Shown one piece after another: positions 8,681 to 17,278 of a stretch of DNA of 64,000 nucleotides (positions within the stretch are counted from its first letter, which is position 1; every line of letters begins with the position of its first letter). Source of the stretch: Cellvibrio sp. KY-GH-1 (GTDB lineage: Bacteria > Pseudomonadota > Gammaproteobacteria > Pseudomonadales > Cellvibrionaceae); NCBI RefSeq assembly GCF_008806975.1, contig NZ_CP031728.1, positions 2,687,501 through 2,751,500 on the forward strand, given 5' to 3'. Made by a program: the position numbers and the translations under genes. The notes under the pieces are model-generated. The model was not told the origin of the DNA. It did no database searches and saw nothing but the letters and a program-made list of their open reading frames with translations.

Positions 8681-9961
8681 ATGAGTCGTTCAGAAGAATT
8701 ATTTTTACAAGCTCAAAAACATATTCCCGGCGGAGTTAACTCACCAGTGCGCGCATTTAAAGCCGTGGGTGGTACGCCGATATTTTTTGAAAAGGCCTTG
8801 GGCGCTTACGCTTGGGATGCCGATAAAAAACGTTATATCGACTACGTACAAAGTTGGGGTCCCATGGTACTGGGGCATGCGCACCCGGAAGTAATTAACG
8901 CCGTTATCGAAGCAGCCAAACACGGTTTGAGTTTTGGCGCACCCACCGAACGCGAAACTACGCTTGCTGAAAAACTCTGCGCCCTTATGCCCGGTATGGA
9001 TATGGTGCGCTTTGTCAGCTCTGGTACCGAAGCCACCATGAGCGCTATTCGCTTAGCGCGCGCCTTCACCAAGCGCGACAAAATTATTAAATTCGAAGGG
9101 TGCTATCACGGCCACTCGGATTCACTCCTGATCAAAGCGGGCTCCGGGGCATTAACGCTTGGTGTGCCAAGCTCGCCCGGAGTACCGGCGGTATTGGCCG
9201 ATCACACTATCACCCTTGATTACAACGACGCCGAACAGGTGCGCGAGTGCTTTGCCAAACTCGGCGAGCAAATCGCCTGCATTATTGTTGAACCTGTTGT
9301 CGGTAATATGAATTGTGTTCCACCAGTGCCGGGCTTTTTGGAATGCCTGCGTGAAGTCTGCGACCAATATGGCAGTGTATTAATTCTGGATGAAGTCATG
9401 ACCGGCTTTCGCGTCAGCCACACAGGTGCACAGGGTTATTACAACATCAAGGCTGACATCACTACCCTTGGCAAAGTGATTGGCGGTGGCATGCCGGTTG
9501 GTGCATTTGGTGGTCGGCGCGACATCATGCAAATGATTGCCCCTTCCGGCCCTGTGTATCAGGCAGGCACCTTGTCGGGAAACCCTGTCGCTATGGCAGC
9601 AGGATTAAAAACGCTGGAATTATTGGAGCAACCAGACTTTTATAAAAACCTCAGCAATCGCACCACACAACTCGTTGAAGGTCTGCAAAAGCTGGCCGAC
9701 GAAGTGGGCATTCCATTTACCACCAACCACGTAGGTAGCATGTTTGGCTTCTTCTTTACCAGCGAGAAAAAAGTCACTAACTTCAAACAAGTTATGGCCT
9801 GCGATATTCCGCGCTTCAATAAATTTTTCCACGGTATGCTGGAGCGCGGTGTCTATTTAGCGCCGGCATCCTACGAAGCAGGATTTATGTCGGCCGCACA
9901 TACGGACCAGGATATTGCAGATACACTGAGCGCTGCTAAAGCGGTATTTTCCAGTTTGTAA
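8681..9961 (+). CDS. hemL: Glutamate-1-semialdehyde 2,1-aminomutase
   Basis: A PLP enzyme that converts glutamate-1-semialdehyde to 5-aminolevulinate, the entry to tetrapyrrole synthesis. 426 residues. Clear signatures are [16 protein letters not shown], the [11 protein letters not shown] loop, [11 protein letters not shown] (the PLP-contacting Asp) and [12 protein letters not shown], which holds the Schiff-base lysine. AGGATTAATT precedes the ATG. It ends the hemJ-thiE-hemL transcript and is followed by a strong terminator at about 9988-10022. Confidence 0.97.
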   Translation: MSRSEELFLQAQKHIPGGVNSPVRAFKAVGGTPIFFEKALGAYAWDADKKRYIDYVQSWGPMVLGHAHPEVINAVIEAAKHGLSFGAPTERETTLAEKLCALMPGMDMVRFVSSGTEATMSAIRLARAFTKRDKIIKFEGCYHGHSDSLLIKAGSGALTLGVPSSPGVPAVLADHTITLDYNDAEQVRECFAKLGEQIACIIVEPVVGNMNCVPPVPGFLECLREVCDQYGSVLILDEVMTGFRVSHTGAQGYYNIKADITTLGKVIGGGMPVGAFGGRRDIMQMIAPSGPVYQAGTLSGNPVAMAAGLKTLELLEQPDFYKNLSNRTTQLVEGLQKLADEVGIPFTTNHVGSMFGFFFTSEKKVTNFKQVMACDIPRFNKFFHGMLERGVYLAPASYEAGFMSAAHTDQDIADTLSAAKAVFSSL

Positions 9962-9987
9962 TTACACGAAGTATTTACATCCAAAAT

Positions 9988-10022
9988 AAAAAACGGGCAT
10001 GAAACTCCATGCCCGTTTTTTA
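9988..10022. terminator. Bidirectional terminator between hemL and the Yip1-like gene
   Basis: A hairpin of about 12-13 bp (ACGGGCAT ... ATGCCCGT) is flanked by an A run on the left and a T run on the right, so it can work for both convergent genes. Confidence 0.85.
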
Positions 10023-10040
10023 ATTCATACTTCGAAGTCT

Positions 10041-10640
10041 TTAGGATGTATAGGCCGGCCCAAAACCAAAACTCCAAATCAACACCGTAATCGCCATAAC
10101 GGATACGAACATCACCAAACCTATGGTCAAAATTGAGCTTGAATAAATAAAGCCTTCATCCTCCGGAATTTTCATAAAAATCGGGATGCCCATATACAGC
10201 AAATACACGGTATAAAAAATCGCGGCTATGCCCACCAACATAGTAAGAATAACATTGGGGTAGAGCGCACAAAGCCCAGCTACAAATAACGGTGTAGCGG
10301 TATAAGCCGCAAATACAATACAGCGCGCAAGCCCTGGTGCCGAATCATAAGTGCGCGCCATCCAATTAATAAATCCGCCAATGAAGGCTATACCGGCAAG
10401 CATAGCCAAATACATAAGCACACTCATAATCGCTGCACTGGATTCAGTGAGCATCACCGGGTCGCCCTTGCCGATTGTCCACCCCACTTTAGTGGTTCCA
10501 ATGAACATGGAAACAGGTGGAATAAGTGCGAGTAAAAGTACGTGGGCAAAATAAAGATGGGAAACACTTTCCTGGGTATCGCGAATTTCCTCCCATTCCT
10601 GGTGAGGATGAGTAAAGAGTCCGGCAACATGGGAAATCAT
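10041..10640 (-). CDS. Yip1-family inner membrane protein
   Basis: 199 residues, five or so hydrophobic helices. The N-terminal stretch HVAGLFTHPHQEWEEIRD is typical of bacterial Yip1-domain proteins, followed by membrane segments including AGIAFIGGFINWMARTY. The function of bacterial Yip1 proteins is not settled and nothing here defines it. The gene stands alone: it converges on hemL and is separated by about 225 bp from the oxidase cluster. A CAGGAT ribosome-binding site precedes the ATG. Confidence 0.75.
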   Translation of the reverse strand: MISHVAGLFTHPHQEWEEIRDTQESVSHLYFAHVLLLALIPPVSMFIGTTKVGWTIGKGDPVMLTESSAAIMSVLMYLAMLAGIAFIGGFINWMARTYDSAPGLARCIVFAAYTATPLFVAGLCALYPNVILTMLVGIAAIFYTVYLLYMGIPIFMKIPEDEGFIYSSSILTIGLVMFVSVMAITVLIWSFGFGPAYTS

Positions 10641-10865
10641 ATCCTGCCTCCAGCTACACCTATTAAAGAAAACTGTGTGCCCTGCAAGTCAATACCGACG
10701 CCTGACAGGCAACACCGTCGTTATTTTTAAAAGCACCTGCAATAACCGCGCATTTAAAACAATGAATAGCACTCTGTGTATGAGTATAGGGCGCGCGCGC
10801 ATGATGTTCATGCACACCATTAGAACGATTCAAATTCAAAAATGGTGGCGCGATAACCTACAACG

Positions 10866-11549
10866 CTAAAACACTTTGTTTAAATCCGACCATAGTGACT
10901 CTGTCGAATCACCGATAGCCTCGGAAGCCATGGACACAGATCCGACGTACTGCCCCTGCGGATCTATCACAAATACTCGCGTGGAGTGGTTCACCTGATA
11001 ATGATCACCCGCTAACGCTGGCATGGCCGCACCCGCCGGGATGCTAAGCACCTTATTGTTGACCAGCGCTGAACGGTCATACGCCGCACCAAAGAAGCGT
11101 GCAAAATTGGCGATAGCGGGATTATCACCGCGCAGACCGATAATTTGCGGATGAAAAAAGGCAACATATTCTGCAAGGCGCGCTGCCGAATCGCGTTCGG
11201 GATCCACACTGACAAAAACCACCTGCAGCGGCTTTCCTTCTTGTCTGGCAAGCTTCAATATTTTACCGAGCTTTTGTAATTCCATCGGGCAAAAATCCGG
11301 GCAAGACGTAAAGCCAAAAAAAACCAGACTCCATTTCTGCTGAAATTTTTCGCGCGCAAACGCATCTCCCGTAGCAGTACGCAGCAATACTGAAGGCAAG
11401 GGTTTAGGTTCAGGTAATAACTGCAGGCGTTCCAGTACCAGCGGCTTATTTACCAGGGCCGCAAATAACTGTTTTGCACTTAATGCGCCCAGCAACAGAC
11501 ACAATAAAGCAAAGAATACCCAGCCCGTGCGCGCTGCGTTAATCGTCAT
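10866..11549 (-). CDS. SCO1/SenC-family copper metallochaperone
   Basis: Inserts copper into the CuA site of cytochrome c oxidase, acting from the periplasmic face. 227 residues with an N-terminal membrane anchor (about 9-30), a thioredoxin fold, the copper-binding CPDFCP motif (CxxxC) after FFGFTSC, and a distal histidine in NHSTRVFVIDP. Its ATG lies inside the last codons of the PCuAC gene (11-nt overlap), so the two are translationally coupled. It is the last gene of the minus-strand oxidase cluster. Confidence 0.93.
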   Translation of the reverse strand: MTINAARTGWVFFALLCLLLGALSAKQLFAALVNKPLVLERLQLLPEPKPLPSVLLRTATGDAFAREKFQQKWSLVFFGFTSCPDFCPMELQKLGKILKLARQEGKPLQVVFVSVDPERDSAARLAEYVAFFHPQIIGLRGDNPAIANFARFFGAAYDRSALVNNKVLSIPAGAAMPALAGDHYQVNHSTRVFVIDPQGQYVGSVSMASEAIGDSTESLWSDLNKVF

Positions 11550-11985
11550 CGGCTTTTACCGGCAAGTGGATGGTTTGTTGCTGGCCTGAAGCAAAATGCA
11601 ACTCCAGCTCAATCTGCTCGCCCTGTTGCAAAGGCTTACGTGCGCCTAGCAACATAATGTGCATGCCGCCCGGCGCTAGGGTTATTTTTCCATTCGCGGG
11701 AACAATCAATTGGTCGAGATGCTCCATAATCGCCTTATCATTTACATAGCGAGTGCGATGCAACATTAATTCAGCACAACAGGTTGCACTCAGGGACTGA
11801 ATTACAACCGGCGCATCACTGCTGTTGTATAACTGCACATAGGCCGCATTGGCGCGCGCGCCCGGCGGTGCCAACTTGACCCAGGCATTTTCTATGCGCA
11901 ACTCAGCAAACACGGATGCGCAGTACAACAGAGCAAAAATCCCAAAAATGCTAGCGCACCAGCATTTGAAGGTTCCAGTAGACAT
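11539..11985 (-). CDS. PCu(A)C-type periplasmic copper chaperone
   Basis: 148 residues with a signal peptide (cleavage likely after SVFA, about residue 27). The conserved copper-ligand pattern is present: ELMLHRT, a later MEHLDQ, and GGMHIMLLG (the HxM pair). PCuAC proteins carry Cu(I) to SCO and the CuA site. Position between cyoE and SCO in the oxidase cluster fits. The start overlaps the end of cyoE by 35 nt. The additional CC in SATCCAELML is unusual for the family and could also bind metal. Confidence 0.88.
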   Translation of the reverse strand: MSTGTFKCWCASIFGIFALLYCASVFAELRIENAWVKLAPPGARANAAYVQLYNSSDAPVVIQSLSATCCAELMLHRTRYVNDKAIMEHLDQLIVPANGKITLAPGGMHIMLLGARKPLQQGEQIELELHFASGQQQTIHLPVKADDD

Positions 11986-12883
11986 AGTGATCCACCAAGA
12001 GAATTAAAAATAACGCCATCAAGTGCACAATTGAAAAACGAAATGTTTTCATCGCCGACTCAGCGTCAGCATGGAATTTTAATTGCCAGGCGTGGGCGAT
12101 AAATTTTGCACTCATCACCAATGCACCCAACAAATAAATTAACCCACTCATGCCAATCAGATACGGCAACAAACAGACTACCGCCAACAACAAGGTGTAG
12201 AGCAAAATCAGCGTTTTGGTAAATTCGATGCCGTGGGTGACGGGCAACATGGGAATACCCGCGCGCGCATAATCGTTTACGCGATGAATAGCCAGCGCCC
12301 AAAAATGCGGGGGAGTCCAGGTGAACACCATCATCATTAGCAGCAGTGCTTCACCACCTACCTGCCCTGTCATTGCGCTCCACCCCAATACAGGTGGCAA
12401 GGCGCCTGCAATACCGCCTATAACAATATTTTGTGGTGTTGCACGTTTTAACAGCAATGTATAAACGACGGCATAACCAAATAAACCCGACAAAGTGAGC
12501 CAGGCAGTAAGCCAATTAATACCGAGCGATAAAATGGCAAAACCAAGAATTGCCAGAGCGCACGCAAAGGTTACCGCTTGCGTAGTAGACAGACGGCCTT
12601 TTGGTAAGGGACGCATGTGGGTGCGGGCCATTTGCGCATCAATTTTTTGATCCAACACCTGATTGAATGCCGCCGCAGCGGCCGATACCAAACCAATACC
12701 GATGCACGCAAACACTATTTTGATAAGATCAGGTATGGACGGTGTTGCGAGCATCATTCCCACCCAAGCGGTAAGCACTAATAATGCAACGACTTTGGGT
12801 TTCGTCAGCTGATAGTAGTCACGACACAGCAATAAAAATTCCCTGCGCACATTGTGTGGCAATAATAATTTTATACTGGCCAT
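11951..12883 (-). CDS. cyoE: Protohaem IX farnesyltransferase (haem O synthase)
   Basis: An integral membrane prenyltransferase that adds the farnesyl tail to haem b, giving haem O for the oxidase. It has 310 residues from the ATG at 12883 (MASIKLL), chosen because GGGAGGTG sits just upstream; an ATG seven codons earlier lacks this. Visible motifs are YYQLTKPKVVALL, the Asp-rich NQVLDQKIDAQMARTHMRP, and the second loop near WTPPHFWALAI. It lies between ctaA and the PCuAC gene; the UbiA-type fold has about nine helices. Confidence 0.94.
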   Translation of the reverse strand: MASIKLLLPHNVRREFLLLCRDYYQLTKPKVVALLVLTAWVGMMLATPSIPDLIKIVFACIGIGLVSAAAAAFNQVLDQKIDAQMARTHMRPLPKGRLSTTQAVTFACALAILGFAILSLGINWLTAWLTLSGLFGYAVVYTLLLKRATPQNIVIGGIAGALPPVLGWSAMTGQVGGEALLLMMMVFTWTPPHFWALAIHRVNDYARAGIPMLPVTHGIEFTKTLILLYTLLLAVVCLLPYLIGMSGLIYLLGALVMSAKFIAHAWQLKFHADAESAMKTFRFSIVHLMALFLILLVDHYVYWNLQMLVR

Positions 12884-12940
12884 AACACCTCCCAGCCGCA
12901 TCAATAACTATTGATTAACAACTGTTTGATTGGTAACTGA

Positions 12941-14005
12941 CTAATTAACAACTGATTGACTCGCACCCATAGCCACTTTGGTTATCGAATTTTCGGTTAA
13001 TGCACCCGTACGCGTGCGCAAGTGCAATTGCCGAATAAATACCAGCGTTAACATCAACAAATTAGCAGCGACCAGATTGTGCGCCACCGCATTTGCCAGT
13101 GGTAGCTGCCAATAAATATTGGCGATACCTAGGCCAATTTGGGTAACTAGCAACAGGCCAATCGTCAATACCAGTCGCCGCATACCTGCCGTTTTCGCGT
13201 TGCGCCAGCTACACATCAATAGCAGCGCAACTATAAGTGTAGTCATCATTGCACCAACGCGATGAGCCACATGAATACTCATACGTGCGTCATAAGACAA
13301 CACACCATACTCATAGGTCTCGTGCCCCAGCGGTAAATGAAAAATGGATTCCAGTGAAAAACGCGTTTGCCATCCCGCATCACAAACTGGCAATTGTGTA
13401 CACACCAGTGCTGCGTAATTTGCCGACGTCCAGCCCCCCAGGGCGATCTGCATTAACAAAAACGTCGCGGCTATATAGGCAAGGGGCAAAAAGCGTCTTA
13501 ACTCAGGTTCGGTGGCAAGGGAATATTGCGCATTGAAAATATCCAGCCGTAACAGCGCCAGCAAACCGAGCAAAAAAAATCCACCCAGCAAATGTGCCAT
13601 CACTACCAGCGGAATCAAATTCAAAGTCACTGTCCACATTCCCAACAGCGCTTGCATAATAATTAATGCCAGCAACAGCACCCCAAATTTACGCCAGCGT
13701 TTAATCACCAGGCTGAGCAAAAATATCGACAGCACCAACAACCCGAGCAAGCCGGCAATATAGCGATGCAACATTTCATTGTGCGCCTTGTGCGGCTCAA
13801 CTACAGCGTTAGGAAATTTTTGTTGAATTTTAGCGATATGCTCCTCGTGCAAAGGGGCGGTCAGTTTCCCATAACAGCCAGGCCAATCCGGACAACCAAG
13901 CCCCGCATCGGTTAAGCGAGTGTAAACGCCCAAGCCAATCACTATTAGCGCTAACAACATCGCACTATTTACCAAACGTCGAAATACAATCAACGACGAA
14001 TTCAT
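12941..14005 (-). CDS. ctaA: Haem A synthase
   Basis: Oxidises haem O to haem A for the aa3 oxidase. 354 residues, eight predicted membrane helices. The N-terminal half has GVYTRLTDAGLGCPDWPGCYG, a hallmark of the COX15-type enzyme, and paired histidines in EMLHRYIAG and the later HVAHRVGAM. Its ATG overlaps the TGA of the upstream SURF1 frame (ATGA), so it is translationally coupled. The C-terminal DNA and the gap before cyoE carry short TTAACAACTG-like repeats. Confidence 0.94.
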   Translation of the reverse strand: MNSSLIVFRRLVNSAMLLALIVIGLGVYTRLTDAGLGCPDWPGCYGKLTAPLHEEHIAKIQQKFPNAVVEPHKAHNEMLHRYIAGLLGLLVLSIFLLSLVIKRWRKFGVLLLALIIMQALLGMWTVTLNLIPLVVMAHLLGGFFLLGLLALLRLDIFNAQYSLATEPELRRFLPLAYIAATFLLMQIALGGWTSANYAALVCTQLPVCDAGWQTRFSLESIFHLPLGHETYEYGVLSYDARMSIHVAHRVGAMMTTLIVALLLMCSWRNAKTAGMRRLVLTIGLLLVTQIGLGIANIYWQLPLANAVAHNLVAANLLMLTLVFIRQLHLRTRTGALTENSITKVAMGASQSVVN

Positions 14006-14553
14006 AGACGGCTCCGATCGTAATTAAACAACCGCAATAGATCACTGCGCACATCGGCGGCCACTTGGGTGGCTATGGAATCAGTCAAGGGATAGCGCAA
14101 GAGTACAATTCCATGCTGGTTAATAATGACAAACTGGTTATTCAATAGCTCCAGCGTAGAATTCATTGCTGCTGTAGAGTTTAATCCTTCAGAGGTCTGC
14201 ACCATTTTTAGCGCGGAGAATTTCGACTTCAGGCTCGTAACATCTGTTGTATTGCCGGCAACCAACATGGCTTGCACGCCTAGCTGTTTGCGGCCAAGCC
14301 CGGTGTAGAGCTGTTGCAAAAGTGTCAGCGCGCGTTCGCATTCTTGAGCACAAGATTGCGCGCTCACATAAGCCACAGTCCAATGCAAATCGCCCTGTGC
14401 GAGTGCAGGAATTAGCTTCACCTCCTGCGTCAGCCACCGGCCTTTATTGGTTGCTTCGCCTGTAAACCAGCCCATGGACAAACTTAATTTTGCAGCAGCA
14501 AAAGGTACCAGTGCGCACAGGGAAAATAATAAAAAGAAATTCCGCGCGTTCAT
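14002..14553 (-). CDS. Possible internally started membrane-anchored protein of the oxidase cluster
   Basis: Same frame as the SURF1 entry, starting at the internal ATG at 14553 with GAGGAG eight bases upstream. The 183 residues have a signal anchor (about 5-22) and a thioredoxin-like periplasmic domain (WTVAYVSAQSCAQECERALTL, FVIINQHGIVLLRYPL). In Pseudomonas-type oxidase clusters a small protein of this kind is encoded by a separate gene next to SURF1, which suggests the two frames have merged here by loss of a stop codon. Whether both forms are made cannot be told from sequence. Confidence 0.55.
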   Translation of the reverse strand: MNARNFFLLFSLCALVPFAAAKLSLSMGWFTGEATNKGRWLTQEVKLIPALAQGDLHWTVAYVSAQSCAQECERALTLLQQLYTGLGRKQLGVQAMLVAGNTTDVTSLKSKFSALKMVQTSEGLNSTAAMNSTLELLNNQFVIINQHGIVLLRYPLTDSIATQVAADVRSDLLRLFNYDRSRL

Positions 14554-15453
14554 GCTAATGGCTCCTCGTTGATACCTTATTTTTAGAAAAGGCGGTTTTA
14601 GATAAAGGGTCTTCAAGGGCAGAATTTTTTTCGATGGTTGTTCTCGCATTTCTTTAGCCGAATTTTCCGCTGTGATTGATTTTGAATTGCTCACCGTTTC
14701 ACACTGATAGGCGGTTTCATGAGCGCAAGCCAAGCCCACCAGCAGCGCAGCAACAGCAAGCAACAACCATTGCAAGGCGTAAGCTTTGTGCCGCTCAGGA
14801 GGTAGGACCACAGGGCGATAATGCACAACAAAGGGCGATGATTGTTGCTGATAGATGAGTCCCGGCAATAATCCTGCAGGCAAGTAGCTCGCTAGCAGTT
14901 GGTTATCTATTTTCTGTATACGCATGGGCCAACGCCCCTGGTCTTCCAGATTTTTTCCAAGCAACAAGGTATCGGAACGCGCGCGATAGACACCTTGCAC
15001 ATTTATTTCATCGGAAATATTTACTTCAGGCAATTCTGTGCGGGACAGGGGCGCGGAGACCCAACCCAAATTAACCAACACAATTGCTGGCGGTGATGCG
15101 GAAAGTTCCTGCACAGGAATAACCACATCGTAACCGGGCCGTCCGCTCAGCAACTGGTTATCCAGCAACCAAACATAGGGAGAAATCCAATGCCCAGTAA
15201 ACGCGACTAATGCTCCATCCTGCGCAAGTAAATTAGTTCCCTCTTGCGCGTGTGTCATCAAGCCGCCCAATGTGGTTGCGGGTTGCGTTTGCCATTGTGC
15301 GAGTTGATCCAGACTCTGCTGCTTTTGCGCTGCCCGCTGCCATTGCCAGGAAGCCAGAGCCAATAAAATCGCAACGACCAACACATTAATAACTGCCCAA
15401 TACCAATGGACTACCCAGTTGCGTTTAAAGACTATAATGGTCATGTCACACAT
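14002..15453 (-). CDS. SURF1-family oxidase assembly protein, in-frame with a second assembly-like protein
   Basis: One uninterrupted frame of 483 codons. Residues 1-245 are SURF1-like: an N-terminal helix ending LASWQWQRAAQK, GHWISPYVWLLDNQ, VLVNLGWV, and a second helix LQWLLLAVAALLVGLA. SURF1 normally ends there. Here a polar linker (about 250-300) leads in frame into a second membrane-anchored domain beginning MNARNFFLLFSLC at residue 301. That Met has its own strong ribosome-binding site, so the frame may give both a fusion and a separate 183-residue protein. An alternative start is the ATG at 15444. Confidence 0.8.
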   Translation of the reverse strand: MCDMTIIVFKRNWVVHWYWAVINVLVVAILLALASWQWQRAAQKQQSLDQLAQWQTQPATTLGGLMTHAQEGTNLLAQDGALVAFTGHWISPYVWLLDNQLLSGRPGYDVVIPVQELSASPPAIVLVNLGWVSAPLSRTELPEVNISDEINVQGVYRARSDTLLLGKNLEDQGRWPMRIQKIDNQLLASYLPAGLLPGLIYQQQSSPFVVHYRPVVLPPERHKAYALQWLLLAVAALLVGLACAHETAYQCETVSNSKSITAENSAKEMREQPSKKILPLKTLYLKPPFLKIRYQRGAISMNARNFFLLFSLCALVPFAAAKLSLSMGWFTGEATNKGRWLTQEVKLIPALAQGDLHWTVAYVSAQSCAQECERALTLLQQLYTGLGRKQLGVQAMLVAGNTTDVTSLKSKFSALKMVQTSEGLNSTAAMNSTLELLNNQFVIINQHGIVLLRYPLTDSIATQVAADVRSDLLRLFNYDRSRL

Positions 15454-15467
15454 CCGTGGAGCCGATT

Positions 15468-15677
15468 ATGCTCACTAAAATTATTCTGATTGCGCTGTTA
15501 ATGCTCGTGATTATCAGTTTGTTCCAAGCGCTTTATGTCATGATGAAAAATGACGACGCAGCGCCAAAGATGTCCAAATTTCTAGGTCGCCGGCTGATTT
15601 TTTCAGCACTGGTTGTTCTGGCAATACTGGTTCTCCTTGCCACCGGGGTTATTACCCCCAACCCACGACCTTATTAA
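15468..15677 (+). CDS. Small twin-helix membrane protein (DUF2909-like)
   Basis: 69 residues from the ATG at 15468 (MLTKIILIALLML), chosen over a GTG at 15456 because GTGGAG serves as ribosome-binding site. Two hydrophobic helices (about 3-24 and 44-62) flank a short polar loop. Small proteins like this are found inside oxidase clusters of Pseudomonas-type bacteria; the DUF2909 name is from memory. Unlike its neighbours it is on the plus strand, divergent from SURF1 with start codons only about 14 bp apart, and it converges on ctaE. Confidence 0.72.
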   Translation: MLTKIILIALLMLVIISLFQALYVMMKNDDAAPKMSKFLGRRLIFSALVVLAILVLLATGVITPNPRPY

Positions 15678-15778
15678 CTAAAAACACCGAAATAAAAACA
15701 TTTAACTTATAAAATTTTTACTTAAAAACTGTTAATTTAAAAACTGTTAACTGAAAAACAATGACCAATACCCTCAAA

Positions 15779-15804
15779 AGCGATTGCACTAATGTGCAAT
15801 CGCT
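15779..15804. terminator. Hairpin at the 3' end of ctaE
   Basis: A perfect 11-bp stem (AGCGATTGCAC / GTGCAATCGCT) with a 4-nt loop overlaps the ctaE stop codon. Read on the minus strand it is followed by TTTT, so it probably ends or attenuates the ctaC-ctaE message. Confidence 0.7.
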
Positions 15805-16669
15805 ACAACACATACACAAAGACAAACAGGTTTAACCAAACCACATCCACAAAATGCCAATACCAGGCGGCTGCTTGAAAACCGAAATGGCGCTCAGGGG
15901 TAAAGTGACCTTTTACTGCAATGCGCAAAAAGATCACTGTCAGGAAGATCGCCCCCAGGGTGACGTGCAACCCGTGAAAACCGGTAAGTAAGAAAAAGGT
16001 ATTGCCGTACACCCCAGAGTCCAAACGCAACCCCAACTCTTCATAGGCGTGAAAATATTCATGGCCTTGCAGTGCTAAAAAGCAGGCGCCAAGAATAATG
16101 GTCAACATCAAAAAGAAACCCAGCTGCGCCGGTTTCTTTTGCTCTATGCCAATATGCGCAAATTGCAAGGTAATGGAGGAGACCAGCAAAATAACGGTAT
16201 TAATAAGCGGAATTCCATCCCACGGCATTGCTTGAGTTTCCGCGCCAGCGGGGGTTTTAATTAGCGGCCACATAGCGTCAAAATTGGGCCAGAGGATTTC
16301 GGCCGTCATAGCATTATTGCCAGCGCCATCCAGCCAAGGCACAGAGATAATACGCGCATAAAAAAGCGCACCAAAAAACGCAGCAAAAAACATGACTTCC
16401 GAAAAAATAAACCAGCTCATTCCCTGGCGAAAGGATTGGTCCATTTGCCTGCTGTATAGGCCATCCATAGATTCTTCAATCACATTACCAAACCAGCCAA
16501 ATAACATAATCAACAACAAACCAAAGCCAGCAATAAGTGCAAGCACGCCCCAGAGATTGTCGTTCACCCAGTGGGCAGCGCCATTGGCCATTAAAAATAA
16601 CGCAATCGCGCCGACAATCGGCCAATGACTGTGATGCGGAACATAATAGTGTTGGTAACTGGTACTCAT
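15803..16669 (-). CDS. ctaE: Cytochrome c oxidase subunit III
   Basis: A structural subunit of the haem-copper oxidase in the inner membrane. 288 residues from the ATG at 16669 (MSTSYQHYYVPHHSHWP), preceded by GGAGGT; an in-frame ATG seven codons upstream is less likely. Seven helices, with the subunit III features SRQMDQSFRQGMSWFIFSE, LLTGFHGLHVTLG and a C-terminal WYWHFVDVVWL. It follows ctaG by about 40 bp. Confidence 0.95.
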   Translation of the reverse strand: MSTSYQHYYVPHHSHWPIVGAIALFLMANGAAHWVNDNLWGVLALIAGFGLLLIMLFGWFGNVIEESMDGLYSRQMDQSFRQGMSWFIFSEVMFFAAFFGALFYARIISVPWLDGAGNNAMTAEILWPNFDAMWPLIKTPAGAETQAMPWDGIPLINTVILLVSSITLQFAHIGIEQKKPAQLGFFLMLTIILGACFLALQGHEYFHAYEELGLRLDSGVYGNTFFLLTGFHGLHVTLGAIFLTVIFLRIAVKGHFTPERHFGFQAAAWYWHFVDVVWLNLFVFVYVL

Positions 16670-16708
16670 GGGATACCTCCATTCGCACACTGGATTAACA
16701 CACTGAAG

Positions 16709-17248
16709 CTAACGGCTCGCCGTTTGCCCCTGACTTTTATACAAACGATAGGACAAGGTAATCGTGGAATATTCCGCAGGTAATTGCGGATCTATATAAA
16801 ACTGCACCGGCATGGATTTTTCGCCATGGGCGTCCAGCGGTTGCTCAGAAAAGCAAAAACATTCAATTTTTTTAAAATAGCGCGCTGCAGCTCCCGGCGA
16901 TACCGACGGCACTGCGCGGCCAACCATGGCCTGGGCCGATAAATTTTTCACATTAAAATAAATAACTTTTACTGCACCGGGATTCAGTTCGATTGAATTT
17001 ATTTCCGGTGCAAAATTCCAGGGAATAGAGTCATCGCGATTAGCAATGAATTCCACTTTGATCACACGACTTTTATCAACCCTTATAGATGGCGCTGCTG
17101 CCACCGCAGCGGTTTTTCCATTTAAGCCGGTCAAACGGCAAAACACATCGTAGAGTGGCACCAACGCAAATCCGAACAAAAACATCGCAATGCAAACCAA
17201 CAGGAGTTTGCGCAACAGCGGCTGATGCGAAACGGTTTGATTTGTCAT
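16709..17248 (-). CDS. ctaG: Cytochrome c oxidase assembly protein CtaG (Cox11 family)
   Basis: Delivers copper to the CuB site of subunit I. 179 residues: a short cytoplasmic tail, one helix (about 14-33, LLVCIAMFLFGFALVPLYDVFC), then a periplasmic beta domain with the copper-binding IECFCFSEQPL (CFCF) motif and MPVQFYIDP. It lies between ctaD and ctaE, 30 bp after ctaD. Confidence 0.94.
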   Translation of the reverse strand: MTNQTVSHQPLLRKLLLVCIAMFLFGFALVPLYDVFCRLTGLNGKTAAVAAAPSIRVDKSRVIKVEFIANRDDSIPWNFAPEINSIELNPGAVKVIYFNVKNLSAQAMVGRAVPSVSPGAAARYFKKIECFCFSEQPLDAHGEKSMPVQFYIDPQLPAEYSTITLSYRLYKSQGQTASR

Positions 17249-17278
17249 CGATCCAGCTCCTTACCAACCAGGTAATCA

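Noticed and set aside
10675..10869. 64-codon plus-strand frame between the Yip1-like and SCO genes
   Set aside because: No ribosome-binding site, odd composition, no hydrophobic or domain pattern; overlaps the end of SCO.
12905..15750. Repeated TTAACAACTG / TTAAAAACTGTTAA strings near ctaA and after the small membrane gene
   Set aside because: Short, AT-rich and irregular; likely simple sequence drift rather than a defined repeat family.
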